A stretch of 64,000 bases of DNA, taken from positions 124,001-188,000 of the forward strand of contig JASANH010000449.1 of the NCBI GenBank assembly GCA_030248295.1, read 5' to 3'. Positions 44,098-56,337 of the stretch are shown one piece after another. Position 1 is the first letter of the stretch. Each line of letters opens with the position of its first letter. The position numbers and the translations under genes are program-made. This DNA is from Mesodorylaimus sp. YZB2_4 (lineage: Eukaryota > Nematoda > Enoplea > Dorylaimida > Dorylaimidae). Below the pieces are notes generated by a model. The model was not told where the DNA came from. It did no database searches and saw only the letters and a list, made by a program, of their open reading frames with translations.

Positions 44098-46422
44098 CTT
44101 TTTTTTAATGTAGCCAATGTATTTGAGTCAATTGAACTCAGATGTGACATACAGAGGAGACACATGAATTTAGCTAGTGTCTATAGGCCTCATTCTGGTC
44201 TCTGACCTCTCACTAAAACCAGAGTTTTTCTCCATTTCTGTTTACTTTACTCCGTCTCAGTCTATCCGTACTGTTTTGCTTTGTCAAAATGCCTGAAGGA
44301 AGGCTGTATCTTTTCCTGCACATTTTTTATCGCCTCACAATTCTCTAAGACGCTCACTCAAGCTTCCATGCGGTGATTGTGGTGAATTGGTTTAAAGTCG
44401 ATAATTATTGCACCAGCATCAAAATGGTCACTGCAGCATTGGTCAAACCGAGTATCAATATCCTGGCGGGTGTTCTGAAGCTTTAACAACCATTTTTTGA
44501 CAGCTGTTGGAATTTAAAATTGCCGCTGTTAAAGGAAATCAAATCTGCCCCTCATCTGCTACTTGGGACTGTGAAGACGTATTGGGACAATTGGAGCCGA
44601 ATGTCAAGAGAAGTCAAATGGACGACACCTCAGTGACAAGAACATGGTAGTCGAATACATGGACGATGACGTGGCGGACATGAGAACGATGTAGTTTGGT
44701 AATCTGCAGTGCGAGCACACATTTAGAGTACATGCTTGTTCGATGTCACTAAGTACTACCAAGTCATGAACTACTGTAGATACAACAGTTAAGGCTCGTC
44801 TGCCGATCGATCAGAGGCATAAACCTTCACAATGAAGTGGGTTTTTAGGCATAAATAGGTTGGAAGGAGTGGTGCTTTACTCCACAGTAATGACACCCGT
44901 AACAGGTCAGTAGGTTGATGTCCTTATATACCAAGTTCTGATTCTGATCGTGAGAGTTGCCCTGTGTGTGCTCTGCCCTCAATTGTCGGGATTCGGGGAG
45001 CGAGAGCAAGACGTTGTGGCTGGCTTGGCTGGTGAGGTCTGCATTGGTCTTCCAGCGATTATCACTGGCCAGTCAGCACCTGAGGGATGGCTGACACGAG
45101 TGGATTCTCCCCAAATTGCTTGTTTATGCTAAGTATGGGCGTGGAGTATCGTGGCTATTGTGGTTTCGTTCCCCTCGGCTTGAACTGTTTTCTAGTTAGT
45201 CCGACCTAAGACGAACCAATTATTATACCCGGCTTCCAGTACTCAGACATACTGTATTGCGCATGGCTTCTTATCCTACAGACAGGTTCTTTCTCCCACT
45301 GACAAAATGATTCTCTGACTTTCCTTAGCATGTTGAGTGACATTATTTTTGCATTTTCTATGCATGAGCGGAGTCAGTTCTGGCAGCCTTAGCAGTCCCA
45401 TAATGATGTCGCGGAGGGAGCAGCCGCAGGGGCCTTTCCTATGTATGTGATTTTCGCCCATTGACACGAGGGCACACATGCAAAAGGCATTCTCCCTCGG
45501 AAAGTGCAGTGGTCGAAACCAAAACCCTGCCCCTACAGCCCTCGTCCATTCACAGATTCTCTCACATCACAGCTAGGAGCCGCATATCCATCTACCCGTC
45601 TTGATCAGTAGAGAGCGGCTGGGCGTCTTGAATGATCCCCAGCGATAGAGGTCACTTTGTAGACTATAAACCTCGCTGAACTTGCACGCGCGAGACCACA
45701 AGTCCACCACGAGTCTCGCGAGACCGCGAGACTCATACAATGCCATCGATGTACTGAAAGCCAAACGAGCAGACAGTCTCGCCTGTCGGCCAGACAGGCC
45801 TCACAGTCCTCCCACTATTGTCAGGAAAAGCCAGTGCTCAGTCCTGTCGAGGTGCTCGTGGGAAAGCTGCCTATAGAAATTCTAAATGAGCATTAAGTCA
45901 GCAGCTTTGTGGCTGAAATGCTGCCCAAAGTGCGCTTTCATCCAGCTGTCATTCGTTGGTTTCCCTTGCCAGCATAAGAGGCATTAGAAAGCAGGTTGCA
46001 ACTGCAAACACTACCCTATACTATCGGTCAGTGGTCTGAATGGCACATCGCATCGTTTTGGCTTCTAAAGAATGGACCTGTCGTGTGTGCCATGCAGTCT
46101 TTTTGTTAAGGGAATGATGTCGTCGTTACTACGATTGTCATGCCGCGATCTGGACGAAATTTCTCAGGGTCAGGAAATCACACACTCGCTCACAAAAATC
46201 ATGCATCCTCTACCAACATTGTCCTGCTTTACACTGCAAAAATACAAGCAACATGCAAGCGTTGATTGGCGATCAGTAAACTGCCTGCTGCTTACGAAGG
46301 GGGCAACCTGATCTCATTATTGTGGTCACGTTCTGCGTTCGTTTGCAGTCGTGCGACGCATTCGGCCGCGCGTTTTACGGCAACGGCGAGCGAGCCCGTT
46401 TTAGTCAGATCAATACGACCCG
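44098..46422. other. Intergenic region
   Basis: No gene was recognised. A repeat shared with 49.85-50.0 kb occupies 46.06-46.21 kb. A possible upstream reading frame for the next gene runs 46,322-46,504 in another frame. Confidence 0.4.
46060..46210 (+). repeat. Dispersed repeat, copy 1 (partner at 49.85 kb)
   Basis: Shares with 49,852-50,005, in the same order, CGATTGTCATGCCG, CTCAGGAAATCACACACTC and (G/A)CTC(A/G)CAAAAAT. Diverged, non-coding. Confidence 0.6.
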
Positions 46423-46881
46423 ATGCCTCCCTTTGAATTGCGTGCCACATCAACGATCCACGCAGATACGAAATCGAATCAGTTACTCATCGCTGCTCCC
46501 GTAGTATCCGTCACATTGTTCGTCATGATCGTGTGCACATGCTTCGCCTTACGAATTCGTCGACGAGCCGGACCGACTTGGGCCAAAAATTGTCCACCAA
46601 TTCCAAAAGTGTCAAATGGAACGGGCGAAGACGATGATTCGCTAATGACATCAACCTTACAACTTAGCACGAGTTCGAAACGATCCCGCAAAGAATACGA
46701 AAAATCCAAAAAGGGTAAAGCGGGGAAAAAGGCAAAAGCGTCTGTTCGTGAAACAGCCTCCGTTTCGGAAAAAGCAAGCAAACGAAGTGGTACTGGTTCC
46801 ACAATGGTTACTGCGAAGCCAGTAGGTGACGCCAGTACAAGATTGGTGAATAAGGCGACTGGAATTGGCAAGAAGGCTTAG
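46423..46881 (+). CDS. Possible single-pass membrane protein with Lys/Ser-rich tail
   Basis: An open frame of 152 residues from ATG 46423. A hydrophobic segment (about residues 21-45, ending in CTCFALRIRRR) is followed by a long basic tail rich in Lys, Ser and Thr. The layout is type I/III with a positive stop-transfer and cytosolic tail. No family is recognised. An overlapping frame ending at 46,504 carries a cysteine-containing segment and may be the true upstream coding region, joined by an intron I cannot place. The protein could therefore be the end of a larger receptor. Codon choice in the tail looks coding, but evidence is limited. Confidence 0.42.
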   Translation: MPPFELRATSTIHADTKSNQLLIAAPVVSVTLFVMIVCTCFALRIRRRAGPTWAKNCPPIPKVSNGTGEDDDSLMTSTLQLSTSSKRSRKEYEKSKKGKAGKKAKASVRETASVSEKASKRSGTGSTMVTAKPVGDASTRLVNKATGIGKKA

Positions 46882-47368
46882 ATGATTTGCAACCGAGTCA
46901 TTTTTCGATTCGGGTTTGTGAATTCTTGTAGGAATGCTCGCTTTCACTAGGCTATCCAGTCGCGTGAACGGTTTCTGTTTCTATGAGATGATTTATATCC
47001 AGAAACAAATGTTTCGAAAACGGGCACTTTGTTCCACTTCTATACTTACTGTACAGTACACTCCTCAAAAAAAATTTTTATGTCGTGCCAGAAATCGAAG
47101 TCATGGGCGAATACAGTCGACCCGGGATCATGGCAACCGCTGGGGACGCCAGAAAAAATTGCAGTTAGCCGATAGTGCAATTACGCGAGGTTCAGACGCA
47201 CGTAAGTCACAACCAATCTTTATTTAATGCTTTCAAAAAAGTTTTTTATCCGGGAAACAACATTTTCTTGGTCACATTGTTTTGCCTAATCGAGTACAAG
47301 CGAAATCTTTCCCTCACCAATAATACAGAAAAAAACAGTTGGCAATTTTGCGATGACTATAATGAATT

Positions 47369-48556
47369 ACTGTAAATCACTTTAATTTCGCGGTTTTCGC
47401 GGATGGCCTGGACCGCGAAAATTTCCTTCCGAGAAAATTTTCATGTAGAAAACCTGGATTTTCGGATAGAGCATAGGTTCAGTTTTACCTTTTTTCAACC
47501 AACTGCTCATAAGATCAAGTTGAACTTCAACCCGGATCAGTCTCCATGTACGTTTAAAACCACCTTATCAAACAGTGCGGACATGAGTCACATTATCAAT
47601 ACAGTGATGCACTGACGAGCATCTTGAACAGTACTACTGACCAGGAGCTATACAACAGGATTGGAACGGATCCACGTGGATTTTGGTGGGTCCACGATGG
47701 ATTCTGATGGATTGGGGAATCTGGGACGCCTTTAGAACCCATTGAGCATGCAATGGTTTGATCCCTGACAACCTGAGATCCACTTTTGGCAGTAGCTTTT
47801 TCAGGGTTTTTTTATTTTAATTTCTTCCAAGTACCAGTGAGTGAAATCATTTTTGCATGCTTAGGCGTATCCATAGCTCCTTCCACATCAAATTTTTTCG
47901 ACCTATCCTGGCCTTGCAGAGAGAGAGTAATTTTTGCCTCTTTTCCCGCGGGCTTGGGGCTTGTTAGCTGACCTCATCTTGCCATTAACTAGGGTCCATC
48001 CGGGATGTCAAGAGCGCGTGTTGATCTCTACTTCGCGATGTCAGCGGCTACCCCGTGCAGTAACTACCCAGCCCGTGCCCCATTAGGGGTCTGGGTTCGA
48101 GAGTCCCTCGCCCCATAAGACCTCTCCTCGTTCATGGACACCGAGTGGATAAAGAGAGAGTCACCGACCAACTGGCGTGCAAAGCACAGAGAGAGAACCT
48201 GACCATGTTCTCAGATGACTAGGGTTGAATGCAGGCTGATGGTCTCCATCTCTGCCAAGCAAACAGTGATACACGCCTTTCACCGCTACACCACCCAGAC
48301 GGCTCCTTACACGCATCTAATGTTTAGAGCTCCTACGTGCAGGAAAGCAGGTATAACGGAGCTGATTGTGTTATTTAAATAGATCGAACATTCCCACACA
48401 GTCTGAAGTATCAGCTGGAGATTTATAATATGCATAACCAGTACTGATGACTGACGGTCAGCCAGAAACCGCGAAACTTTGTATCCGCAAAATTTTGCAA
48501 AAGTTCAGAACCGCGAAAATTGGGTACCGCGAAATTGAAATGATTTACAGTACAAA
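47369..48556. mobile_element. Non-autonomous DNA element with ACTGTAAATCA ends
   Basis: The left end reads TACTGTAAATCACTTTAATT, then TTCGCGG repeats. The right end is its approximate reverse complement, with CCGCGAAA repeats, ending AAATGATTTACAGTA. TA flanks both ends. The interior of about 1.1 kb has no transposase frame. GC-rich tRNA-like bases (GGGTTCGAGAGTCCC at 48,094) lie inside. Confidence 0.5.
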
Positions 48557-48569
48557 GTTTTTTTCAGCC

Positions 48570-49077
48570 ATAGAGTCGAGTCAACTTATAGTCACACCGG
48601 ATAATGTCACAGGTTTTCGAAGTCCCAATTTTTTCCCTATACTTTGTGATCCTGAGCTCGCTTATTATCACACTGAATGTGGCCCAGTCCGCTCACTGCC
48701 GCATGGATTTCTGTGCCAAGTGGGATTAGGATCAGAAAGGTGTCACCCTTGGCGGACTAAAACAAGCGCAAAATCGTCAAAAACTAGGATTTTTACAATA
48801 AAGGCGCAAATTTTGAAGCATGGAGGCACCTTGTGCTCTAGCTTTGATTTGAATGACCCACGTAATTTAACTTTCTTTAATTACAAAAACCGTTTGAAAA
48901 AGCGTTGCGATTTTCAAATGGTTAGGAATACACGAAAATGGTATGATTTAGCGAGAAAAACGCAAAAAAATTCAGTTTTAGCGATTTTAGACTGTACTTC
49001 GGTTTAGTCACAGCCCAGATATCCTCACATTTACTCCCCATCCGGGGCTGGTGATACTAAGCGGACTCGACTATCCT
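48570..49077. mobile_element. MITE with GAGTCGAGTC ends
   Basis: The left terminus AGAGTCGAGTCAACTTATAG, then TCACACCGGAT, is matched in reverse complement by the right terminus ending at GACTCGACTATC (49,077). A 186-codon open frame overlaps it, but the frame also crosses the preceding element, so I treat it as chance. Confidence 0.45.
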
Positions 49078-49625
49078 CGGTTTCATAAAAGGCAGCATAT
49101 TGCAGACCACTAACTGCCCAGCATCGACTGATCCACCAATATGGCTACACCGATCCGCCGATCCGAGGGGTGGATCGGTTACCGATCCGATCCAACTGCT
49201 TTATCGGCCGGATCGGCAACTAATGATTTTTGCGCTTCATCTGCTTGGAAACGATAAAAATGTGACAGACTATAATGAGAAAAACCCCTTTTTTCTCTCA
49301 CGATCAGATTTTAGGTGCTGCTTATCTCTCCTGTGTCCTTTGCAGTGGTCTCTGAGAGTGACAGCGAGGAACCATGGAAGGTTGGTGAGGACGCAGTGCC
49401 AAACATGTCATCCCCATTCTATTATTTGAAGCGGGCCGATCTAGACCCTGGATCGGATCGGGATCCAGGCCTGGGTTCGGATCGGGATCCAGGCCGGCTA
49501 ACTACCGGCCAAAGTGCGGGAAGTCTGCATTTGTTGTCGAAGTTCAATTAAGCATCCAGTGAGAGAAAAATTGCAATCATGCGCTGTAAAATGCGCCTTA
49601 CGGTTAGGTGTGAAAAAGCGTTGCA

Positions 49626-49724
49626 ATAAAGCGAAGTTGCAATTATCCGAGGTTGAAATACATGAAAAACATGGGACTGAAATTGGGGAATGAGAACTTG
49701 CTGCAACTATCCGAGGTCGACTGT
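49626..49724. mobile_element. Pogo-like MITE remnant
   Basis: GTTGCAATTATCCGAGGT at about 49,635 and GCTGCAACTATCCGAGGTCG at about 49,701, the latter ending GACTGTA. These are the same terminal motif as at 19,421-19,504, here in direct orientation, so this copy is rearranged or composite. Confidence 0.45.
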
Positions 49725-49851
49725 ACTCGCATATCGATAAAAATTTCAGGTAAACTTTTTTCTGGCATTAGATTCATGGAAAGAATGAAAAAAAAAATAT
49801 TTCGACTATCTCAACTTTGCATTTCGTTCGAACTAACATCGGCTTGGCTTC

Positions 49852-50005
49852 TATGTAAAGACTGGAGCTGCTGTGATTGAAGCTTCGCAGTCTTTTCGTT
49901 GAGAGAATGATGTTTGGCGTTACAACGATTGTCATGCCGTGATATGAGAATTAGGGAATTCTCAGGAAATCACACACTCACTCGCAAAAATTCTCCATCA
50001 AAATT
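49852..50005 (+). repeat. Dispersed repeat, copy 2 (partner at 46.06 kb)
   Basis: See the partner entry. Shared blocks include ACGATTGTCATGCCG and TTCTCAGGAAATCACACACT. Confidence 0.6.
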
Positions 50006-50615
50006 TTTTTTCCGTTTTGACTTACTTTTACATTTGGCACAAGCTACAGGTTTGTACCAAAGGTTTGAAAATAGAAGAGAAAGAATTTATTAATCTTTCA
50101 TTCCCAACCCGATATTGCAGTGTTTTTGAAGATTGTCTAGCAGCAATCTTTTAGAAATGCGCCACAGCTTCAGCTCATTTTTTTAGATCAGTATATGATG
50201 TGTATGTGTTGGATATACTGTAGTCAGCTGAGGGCCCAACTAGGAAGCTTATGAATTATTAAAACTAGAAACGGACTTTTCCCTTTTTAAAATCTATAGA
50301 TTTTATTTCTTCAGACAATTATGGCTCTTTTAAAGTTCAATCGAACCTGAATCGGATTTCGATTTCAGCAAAATAACTTTTCTCACGCGTCATCTCTTCG
50401 GGTTCATCATTTAGTGCCTAGATATTTGTCATTCTTGCCTCAGGGATCTAATAGAAAAATCTTCAAGCAAAAATCCATTTCTCCCGACATTTTCTAAAGT
50501 CCTTCCATTTAATTTGCACCTGCCCCTTTATTCCCACATCATAGCAGTCATTTCATAAAACATCACAGGATTCATATGAATACAGTACTGTGGATCGTCG
50601 AGGGTATCTTTGGTC

Positions 50616-51698
50616 ATGAATTCTTCAGTTTACGAATGGACACAGTTTGCAAGCACAATCACGCCATTTACTGTCAGTCCCATTGGTATATTATCATCCA
50701 TACTTTGCATGTGTAGTTTATGGAGAAAAACGAAAAGTGAAAAGAATATGTTTTTTATATTTATGATGCTAATTGCTATTTTTGATTTAATTTTTAACAT
50801 TTTGTTTATGATTTTTGCTTTATATCCTTACTCGGATTCCTGGATTTATATTTTTGCCGCCGGTTTTGTTTTCCCTTTTTCCTTGGCCTCCGACATGTGT
50901 GCTCTGGCACTGACAATTGAACGATATTTTTGTGTGCGCTGGCCTCATTTAACTTTTTCTAATCGCTCAAAAATAGCTTTACGATTAACTTTTGGAACCG
51001 GAATTACAATTATTTGTTCCCTGAGACTAGCATATGCTGTAAGAGTGACTGTCAGATTATATTTTCCCAACTTGCTAGAAACATGGAATTCAATTGAAGT
51101 CTACTTATACACATTTAGTGATATGATTTTGCCATTTTTGTTAATACCAATCATGCTCTTATTTTCGATTTTGATCATTTTCGCTGTTTACAGCAGAGTT
51201 AAAACGACAAAAGTTGGACAGCCTCCTTTATCAAATAGCGTGAATCAAAAAAGTGAAAGCGCGCCTCCAACTCCGAGAACAATTCAGGTGGCAAAATTTC
51301 AAAATGAATCTATTCCCGATGGAAATGACGCACCTATGAATCCAAATTCTGGTCAGCAGACAACGACGACGAAATTGAAGAGCGTACAAGATGAAAAGCA
51401 GGAGAGAATGAGATCTTTGACACGATTAGTAATATTACTTGATGTGTTTTTTATTTTTAATCAAGTGGGATATTGTGTTTTGACTATTTCAAAAATTTAC
51501 AAACGTCAATGCATTTCTTGCAATGCAGCGATGGATATTTATTATATTGCTGTGTTTTTGAGTGATTTTATCGAATCTTTATCGCGCTCTTTGAACTTTT
51601 ATCTTTATGTTTCGTTTAGCACATTGATTCGCAGCGAGTTTTATTTATTCATGAAAAATTTAAAGCGAAAGTTACTCGAAGCAATAAAACCAAATTAA
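50616..51698 (+). CDS. Intronless peptide-type GPCR (FMRFamide-receptor-like)
   Basis: A single exon of 360 residues, starting at ATG 50616. Seven hydrophobic segments are visible. Segment 3 ends with Glu-Arg-Tyr at residues 102-104, the DRY-class motif, followed by FCVRWP. A third intracellular loop of about 85 polar residues separates segments 5 and 6. Segment 7 ends with Ser-Leu-Asn-Phe-Tyr-Leu-Tyr in place of NPxxY, as seen in invertebrate FMRFamide-type receptors. Such receptors bind small neuropeptides at the plasma membrane and couple to G proteins. The ligand is not known. Lack of introns in a region where other genes have them suggests a retro-copied origin or family habit. The N-terminus is short with one N-glycosylation site (NSS). 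Confidence 0.8.
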   Translation: MNSSVYEWTQFASTITPFTVSPIGILSSILCMCSLWRKTKSEKNMFFIFMMLIAIFDLIFNILFMIFALYPYSDSWIYIFAAGFVFPFSLASDMCALALTIERYFCVRWPHLTFSNRSKIALRLTFGTGITIICSLRLAYAVRVTVRLYFPNLLETWNSIEVYLYTFSDMILPFLLIPIMLLFSILIIFAVYSRVKTTKVGQPPLSNSVNQKSESAPPTPRTIQVAKFQNESIPDGNDAPMNPNSGQQTTTTKLKSVQDEKQERMRSLTRLVILLDVFFIFNQVGYCVLTISKIYKRQCISCNAAMDIYYIAVFLSDFIESLSRSLNFYLYVSFSTLIRSEFYLFMKNLKRKLLEAIKPN

Positions 51699-52595
51699 AC
51701 TATGGATTCTATTAATTTGTTTGTAACTGCAGATTGTAACAGGCGTCACTTTGTGTCCGAGAACTGGGGAGGCTAGAGAGAAGGCGCCCTTGTTCGATCT
51801 TAAAGGCGGTGAAAAATGGAAAAGAGACCCAACTTGTGCTTCTATGTACTTTTTCCTTCCAATTTCACTGCAGCTTTGCTGCATTATGCCAGAAATCATG
51901 AGTTGATGAAATCAATGACCGTGAAAAGTTTTGGTGCAATTCGGCCAAGTTTAGTCTTTTGGAAAAAGCCATTGTTTTAATTTATGGTGATTTATGGTGG
52001 CTCATTATTTTGATTAATTTATGGTGGCATTGTAGGCGCGCAAGTGCGCTCTGAGATTTGAAATGATGCCTCACCACTTCTAAATGTGTGAACTCAGAGC
52101 ACTTCGTTTTGAAAGTTGGTTAGCTTTTTTCAGACTCTTCTCCTCGTCTTTGTGCGTTGTTCATCCGTCCTGGTGTTTGTGCACCCTCATTATTCCCTCT
52201 GAAAAATCTGTAGCTCAGAACTGAAAATTAACTGCCATTATTAATGCCTCTCTGCTGGGAGTTTCCGACAAGGATGAGAGGACAATTTCTTTGATGTTAG
52301 AATGGGCTCTTTTCAGTGACCATGCGCATGGACATCACAGGCATTGGACCACGGATAATAATTGTGTCCGAGGAGGTTAACAGCATTCGCAGCTAGTAAA
52401 TAGTTATTTTTTGAAAAAATTGTGTTATGAGAGCTTCCAAAAAAAGGCACCCATAGACAAGCGAGTTTAATTGCATTCTGGCTAAAGTAAGCTAAAATAT
52501 CGACCGCGGGGTCGCTGGTTGTCGCCACTCAAAGGGGTCCGTGAAGAAACGGTGAAGGGTGAACTCGCTACTAACTTCACCCGTCTTCGCGTGGC

Positions 52596-53046
52596 TTACA
52601 AGGGAACATCGCCAACCGTCAAGTCGAACTTTGCAAAACCAAAAAATTGTAATATGTTTTTGGGTGAAAAGGAAATCTCTGTGCGAAATATTATAGGCGC
52701 GGCCAAGTGGTCAGCAGTGGCCAGCAGTGGTCAGCGTCTAAAGTCCAGGAGTTTTGTGGGGTAAGGAAGCAAAGCGTTAAAAAAAACACGCAGAGTTCTT
52801 CCTAAACTGGGCTTTTCGTATTTCAGACTTCCAACACTCGGGTTTGGGCTTTTCATCAAAAAACCCATAACATCCAAAAGAATTCAAAATTTTCACTGGA
52901 CTTTGAGCGCTGAATACTGCTTACCAGTTGGCCAGACGCCTCTGATACTTTGCACAGAGTTCTCTTCCGCACCTATAGGAGCGTATTACAATTTTTGGTT
53001 CTGTAAAGTTTGACTTACTGTAACAGTTGGCAATGTTCCACTGTCA
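52596..53046. mobile_element. Foldback MITE, AGGGAACATCG family, copy B
   Basis: The left arm starts CTTACAAGGGAACATCGCC and the right arm ends GTTGGCAATGTTCC. The arms share AAAATTGTAAT, GAAATCTCTGTGC-like and GGCCA(A/G)(C/G)TGGT blocks with copies A and C. The interior has the same CGGGTTTGGG-like segment as copy A. Confidence 0.7.
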
Positions 53047-53099
53047 GAAATAAAATGAGCCTGGGGGTTGGCTGTGGGAGCGGGCGCTGATACTTCTGG

Positions 53100-53225
53100 C
53101 GTACTTACAATGTAGTGTTTACACTTGCGATTAGGCCTAAGGCCATGCCAGGCTGCAGGTCGTCAGCGGCATTATCGATGTCAATCAACAGCGGTAGACC
53201 CAGTCCGGTCATCTTGGAAACTTCG
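53100..53225 (-). other. Possible isolated exon
   Basis: On the minus strand an open frame with protein-like composition (LLIDIDNAADDLQPGMALG) runs up to a consensus donor GTAAGT near 53,108. It has a possible CGAAG acceptor at about 53,225. No partner exon was found nearby. Confidence 0.2.
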
Positions 53226-53929
53226 GTAAGAACAAAAAAAGGGATACCTCGTATGAGATGGCAAATGACAATGGGCGTTTCATGCAAAGTTATCCGGTTC
53301 TGAGGGTATAAGTTGTTGCCTTCGTGTTCTGTGGTCCGAGTTTCGTACTCTTCTCGTCGGGTGCGGTGTCCAGTGAGCCGGGTGTTGGTTGCATTGTGTT
53401 TGTCTTTTACAGTGACAATTCAGGGTGACATCCGCTCGATTATGGAAATGCTCTCAGAAAATCTTTTTTTGAATGTTAGACATTTTTCATTCATGTTGGT
53501 GAGCTCGGATCAATTCTGGCAGCGCTAGGAACACGTATTTCCTATATCGTTTATTTCTTACTGATAACTAGCTAAGCCAGCTAATCCTGAAAAACAAATA
53601 GGTTGAATTATTTGTGAAGATCTTGCTTATCTGAAATAGATTTGATTTTTCTCCATAACCTTAGCCAGACTTGAAATTTCTGTTAAAGATTTTACAATAA
53701 GCTCGTCTTGCCGAAGTTCTTAGCAAGCTCCTCAGCTAACCTTAGACCTCTTGGGGTGGGGGGGGGGGGGGCGCGGACACAAAGGTAGGAAAAATTCGCA
53801 CTATCAAATTTGAAACTTAGAAATGTCCAATCATTCTACTGTCGTCGTCAGAAAGGAGGCAAAACAGGTGACCACAGGGTGCAACAAATGCCTTCATTGT
53901 CCGAATAGTTTACCCAACCAGGTCCGACA

Positions 53930-54075
53930 ATGGGTTCACAGTTCGACCCAAACCCAACCCAAAAATTTTCAAGTCAAATTCAACCAAAAACCCAACCCAA
54001 ACCCATTTTTTAAAAGTCAAGGTCGACCCATTCGCAAGTGAACTCAAACCCAAACCTAAAAACCCATATTTTTTT
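53930..54075 (+). repeat. ACCCAA-rich dispersed repeat
   Basis: Low-complexity AACCCAACCCAAA and TCGACCCA blocks resembling those at 61.28-61.41 kb and, reversed, 17.37-17.49 kb. Confidence 0.4.
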
Positions 54076-55520
54076 GGAAAAATTGACTAAAACCCCCCAA
54101 AAATTATTTTTGTTCAGTGAATTATATTATCAGTATGACGCACATTTTTGTATCATTCTTTACTAAGCGACCCGAGGGAAAGACATCCTGGCACAGCATC
54201 CGAAACTGGGGGGGGGGGGGGGTATAGCCCCGTAACCCTCCCCTCCCCCCCCCCTAGGCTAGACAAATTGTCAATTTTGTAATTATAAAATTTTGAAAAA
54301 CGGATCTGAGCCCTCCCCCCTCCAGACAAGCCAAGAATTAGTGACCCCCCTATGGGAAAGCTAAGGAAATCCCGACCCCCCCTCTCCTTCCTCGATGAGC
54401 CAAAAGTTGATGAGCCCCACCGCAATCCTGACCGAGCCGCGACTTTTGGCGCGGCAGGGTCAGGACCAAGGGTGCAAGTATACAGGGTCAAGCTATAAAG
54501 TACAAGTCACATTCTCGACGTAAAGAAAAATCAGCGATCAGAGGCTGCTCTGTAACTTTCTAGGAGTCAGCTCGCTGATGATCAAATATTTTTAAATTTG
54601 CCGCGCCCAGTGATGCTCAGGTGCAAGGACCTCATGACAGTCGGGAGGTAAACTTGGCTAGCGCAGTGAGAGGTTTGCGCGGAACGCCTCTCATCGAGTT
54701 TTGCTTGCGCGCAATAATCGATATTCAAGGAGCTGTAACAACATTATCAAAGAGGACTAAATTCCAGTGCCAGCCAGACTGCCAGACTTAAAACTTGTGC
54801 CCCTGCTAGAAAACGGGGACGCTGCAACCAACGTGCGACCTTCCCTGTCGAATGAATATTGCTGCCTCAAAACTGTGTGTGAAAGCTATGGAGTGCAGTA
54901 CGATCACAAGGCTTAGGCTGAGCAGGGTTGGTTCCGGCTTAAAAACCTTAAAACAGTTTGAAAACTGTGCGAAAAACCTGCGAAAATCAGGGAAAATGAA
55001 AATCTTTGAGCCAAAATCAGCAAGACCCAAAAAATTGCATTCCGGGGTTTAATTCGTGAAAATTCAGAGAATAATTTTGAGTATTATCTAGAAAATATGG
55101 AAAAATCAGGGGAAAAAAGAATCTTCCAGCCGAAATAAGGGAAAACTTGAAGGTTGCATTTTATTCAAACTGGGAAATAAAGAAAATCTCAATTTTTGCC
55201 TAGGGTTTGGAGAAATCATCTTACGCGCCGTGTGTGAACCTTATTAATGAAACAAGTTTACAACGCATTGGTAAAAATTTTGTGTTCTTCCTGGACCATA
55301 CTGGGACCCGGCATGGTGGCATTATACTCGAATGTTTGTCCTGAGAGAGAAGTTAGCAGCATAGTGGAGGAGTCTCCAATGGCCTCCCCAGAGATCCAGG
55401 GAGCACATTTTGACAGTGCACAAAAGCGGTTGGCCAACAATTCAAACTACATGCTAAAGTAAACGTTGAGCTTGCAGCAGGAATGCAATTGTAAATTTCT
55501 GAAATACAGTACGGTACAGT

Positions 55521-55715
55521 ATGAAATCTTTGCGGTTAGCTCGAAAAAAATCCCAAAAAATTGCTCGAGAAGAGCATCGAACCCAGAACTTGTATTACAA
55601 ATTTGTTTCTGAACCCGCCGCGTTTATCACCTGCACAACAGCCGCTATTGTTCTCGCTATGACAGCTGTTATTTCCACATGCAGAAGCAAGGGGCTCTCT
55701 CAGAGACGATGGTGA
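55521..55715 (+). CDS. Small open frame with one hydrophobic segment
   Basis: A 64-codon frame from an ATG. It has a basic N-terminus of about 20 residues, a hydrophobic stretch of about 22 residues (alanine, isoleucine and threonine rich) and a short basic end. No homology is recognised, and length and composition are compatible with chance. A separate 71-codon frame lies just upstream at 55,247-55,462. Confidence 0.18.
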   Translation: MKSLRLARKKSQKIAREEHRTQNLYYKFVSEPAAFITCTTAAIVLAMTAVISTCRSKGLSQRRW

Positions 55716-56337
55716 TCATCGTGTCACTTTCCATCGTGAATAATCGATTGACGTTCAGCCCTTTCAGTGAGAATATGACGCTTCTGTTAGGCTACTGAAG
55801 CTTGACCTGGCTCTTTTATTAGCATTAATTATTATCTGGCCCACCCCTGCTTCTGATCACATAATGGATGACCACAGGTCGAAATGCTCTAGAGCGCATG
55901 CAAAAAAAGCAGCGGAATGCGAGTCCCGTTACACTCTCGCATGTTATCTGGGGGCTTTCTCATAAAGGAATCGGCGTTCGTTCATAGCAGTCAAGTCAAG
56001 TGTAGGGGCTAATTTCCGTTTCTTGGTCCAAGTGAGACTTTATTCATCTGTGCGTCTACGCCAAGCAACCCACGTCGGTAGATTTCGGGCAGTGACCAGT
56101 TTGGAAAAGAAAAAACAGCTCAGAGAGTTTTCAAAGCCAAAAATTCCAGTAACTGGTGGACTCGAACCCTTGGTAGCCGCAATTATGGAGTGTTGCATTG
56201 AACGGCGCTGCACTGCACCACCAAGACCCTGGACATCGCTGAAAGAACAGTGGTTTCACACTTTATATCTTGTACCTCCTATTCTCCGCACACTAGTTGT
56301 ACACGTATCTACCCTATGCTGGGAACACCATGTAAAT

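Larger units (their letters stand above)
46882..50615. other. Transposon-relic-rich intergenic region
   Basis: Holds a pogo-like terminus near 47.10 kb, an element with ACTGTAAATCA ends (47.37-48.56 kb), another with GAGTCGAGTC ends (48.57-49.08 kb), CGGATC-rich patches (49.14-49.22 and 49.43-49.50 kb) and pogo-like repeats at 49.63-49.72 kb. It also has a dispersed repeat at 49.85-50.0 kb. No gene was recognised. Confidence 0.5.

Noticed and set aside
48447..49007. 186-codon open frame on the plus strand
   Set aside because: It crosses the boundary of two inverted-repeat elements and overlaps their termini, with no domain or splice signals. Treated as chance in transposon relics.
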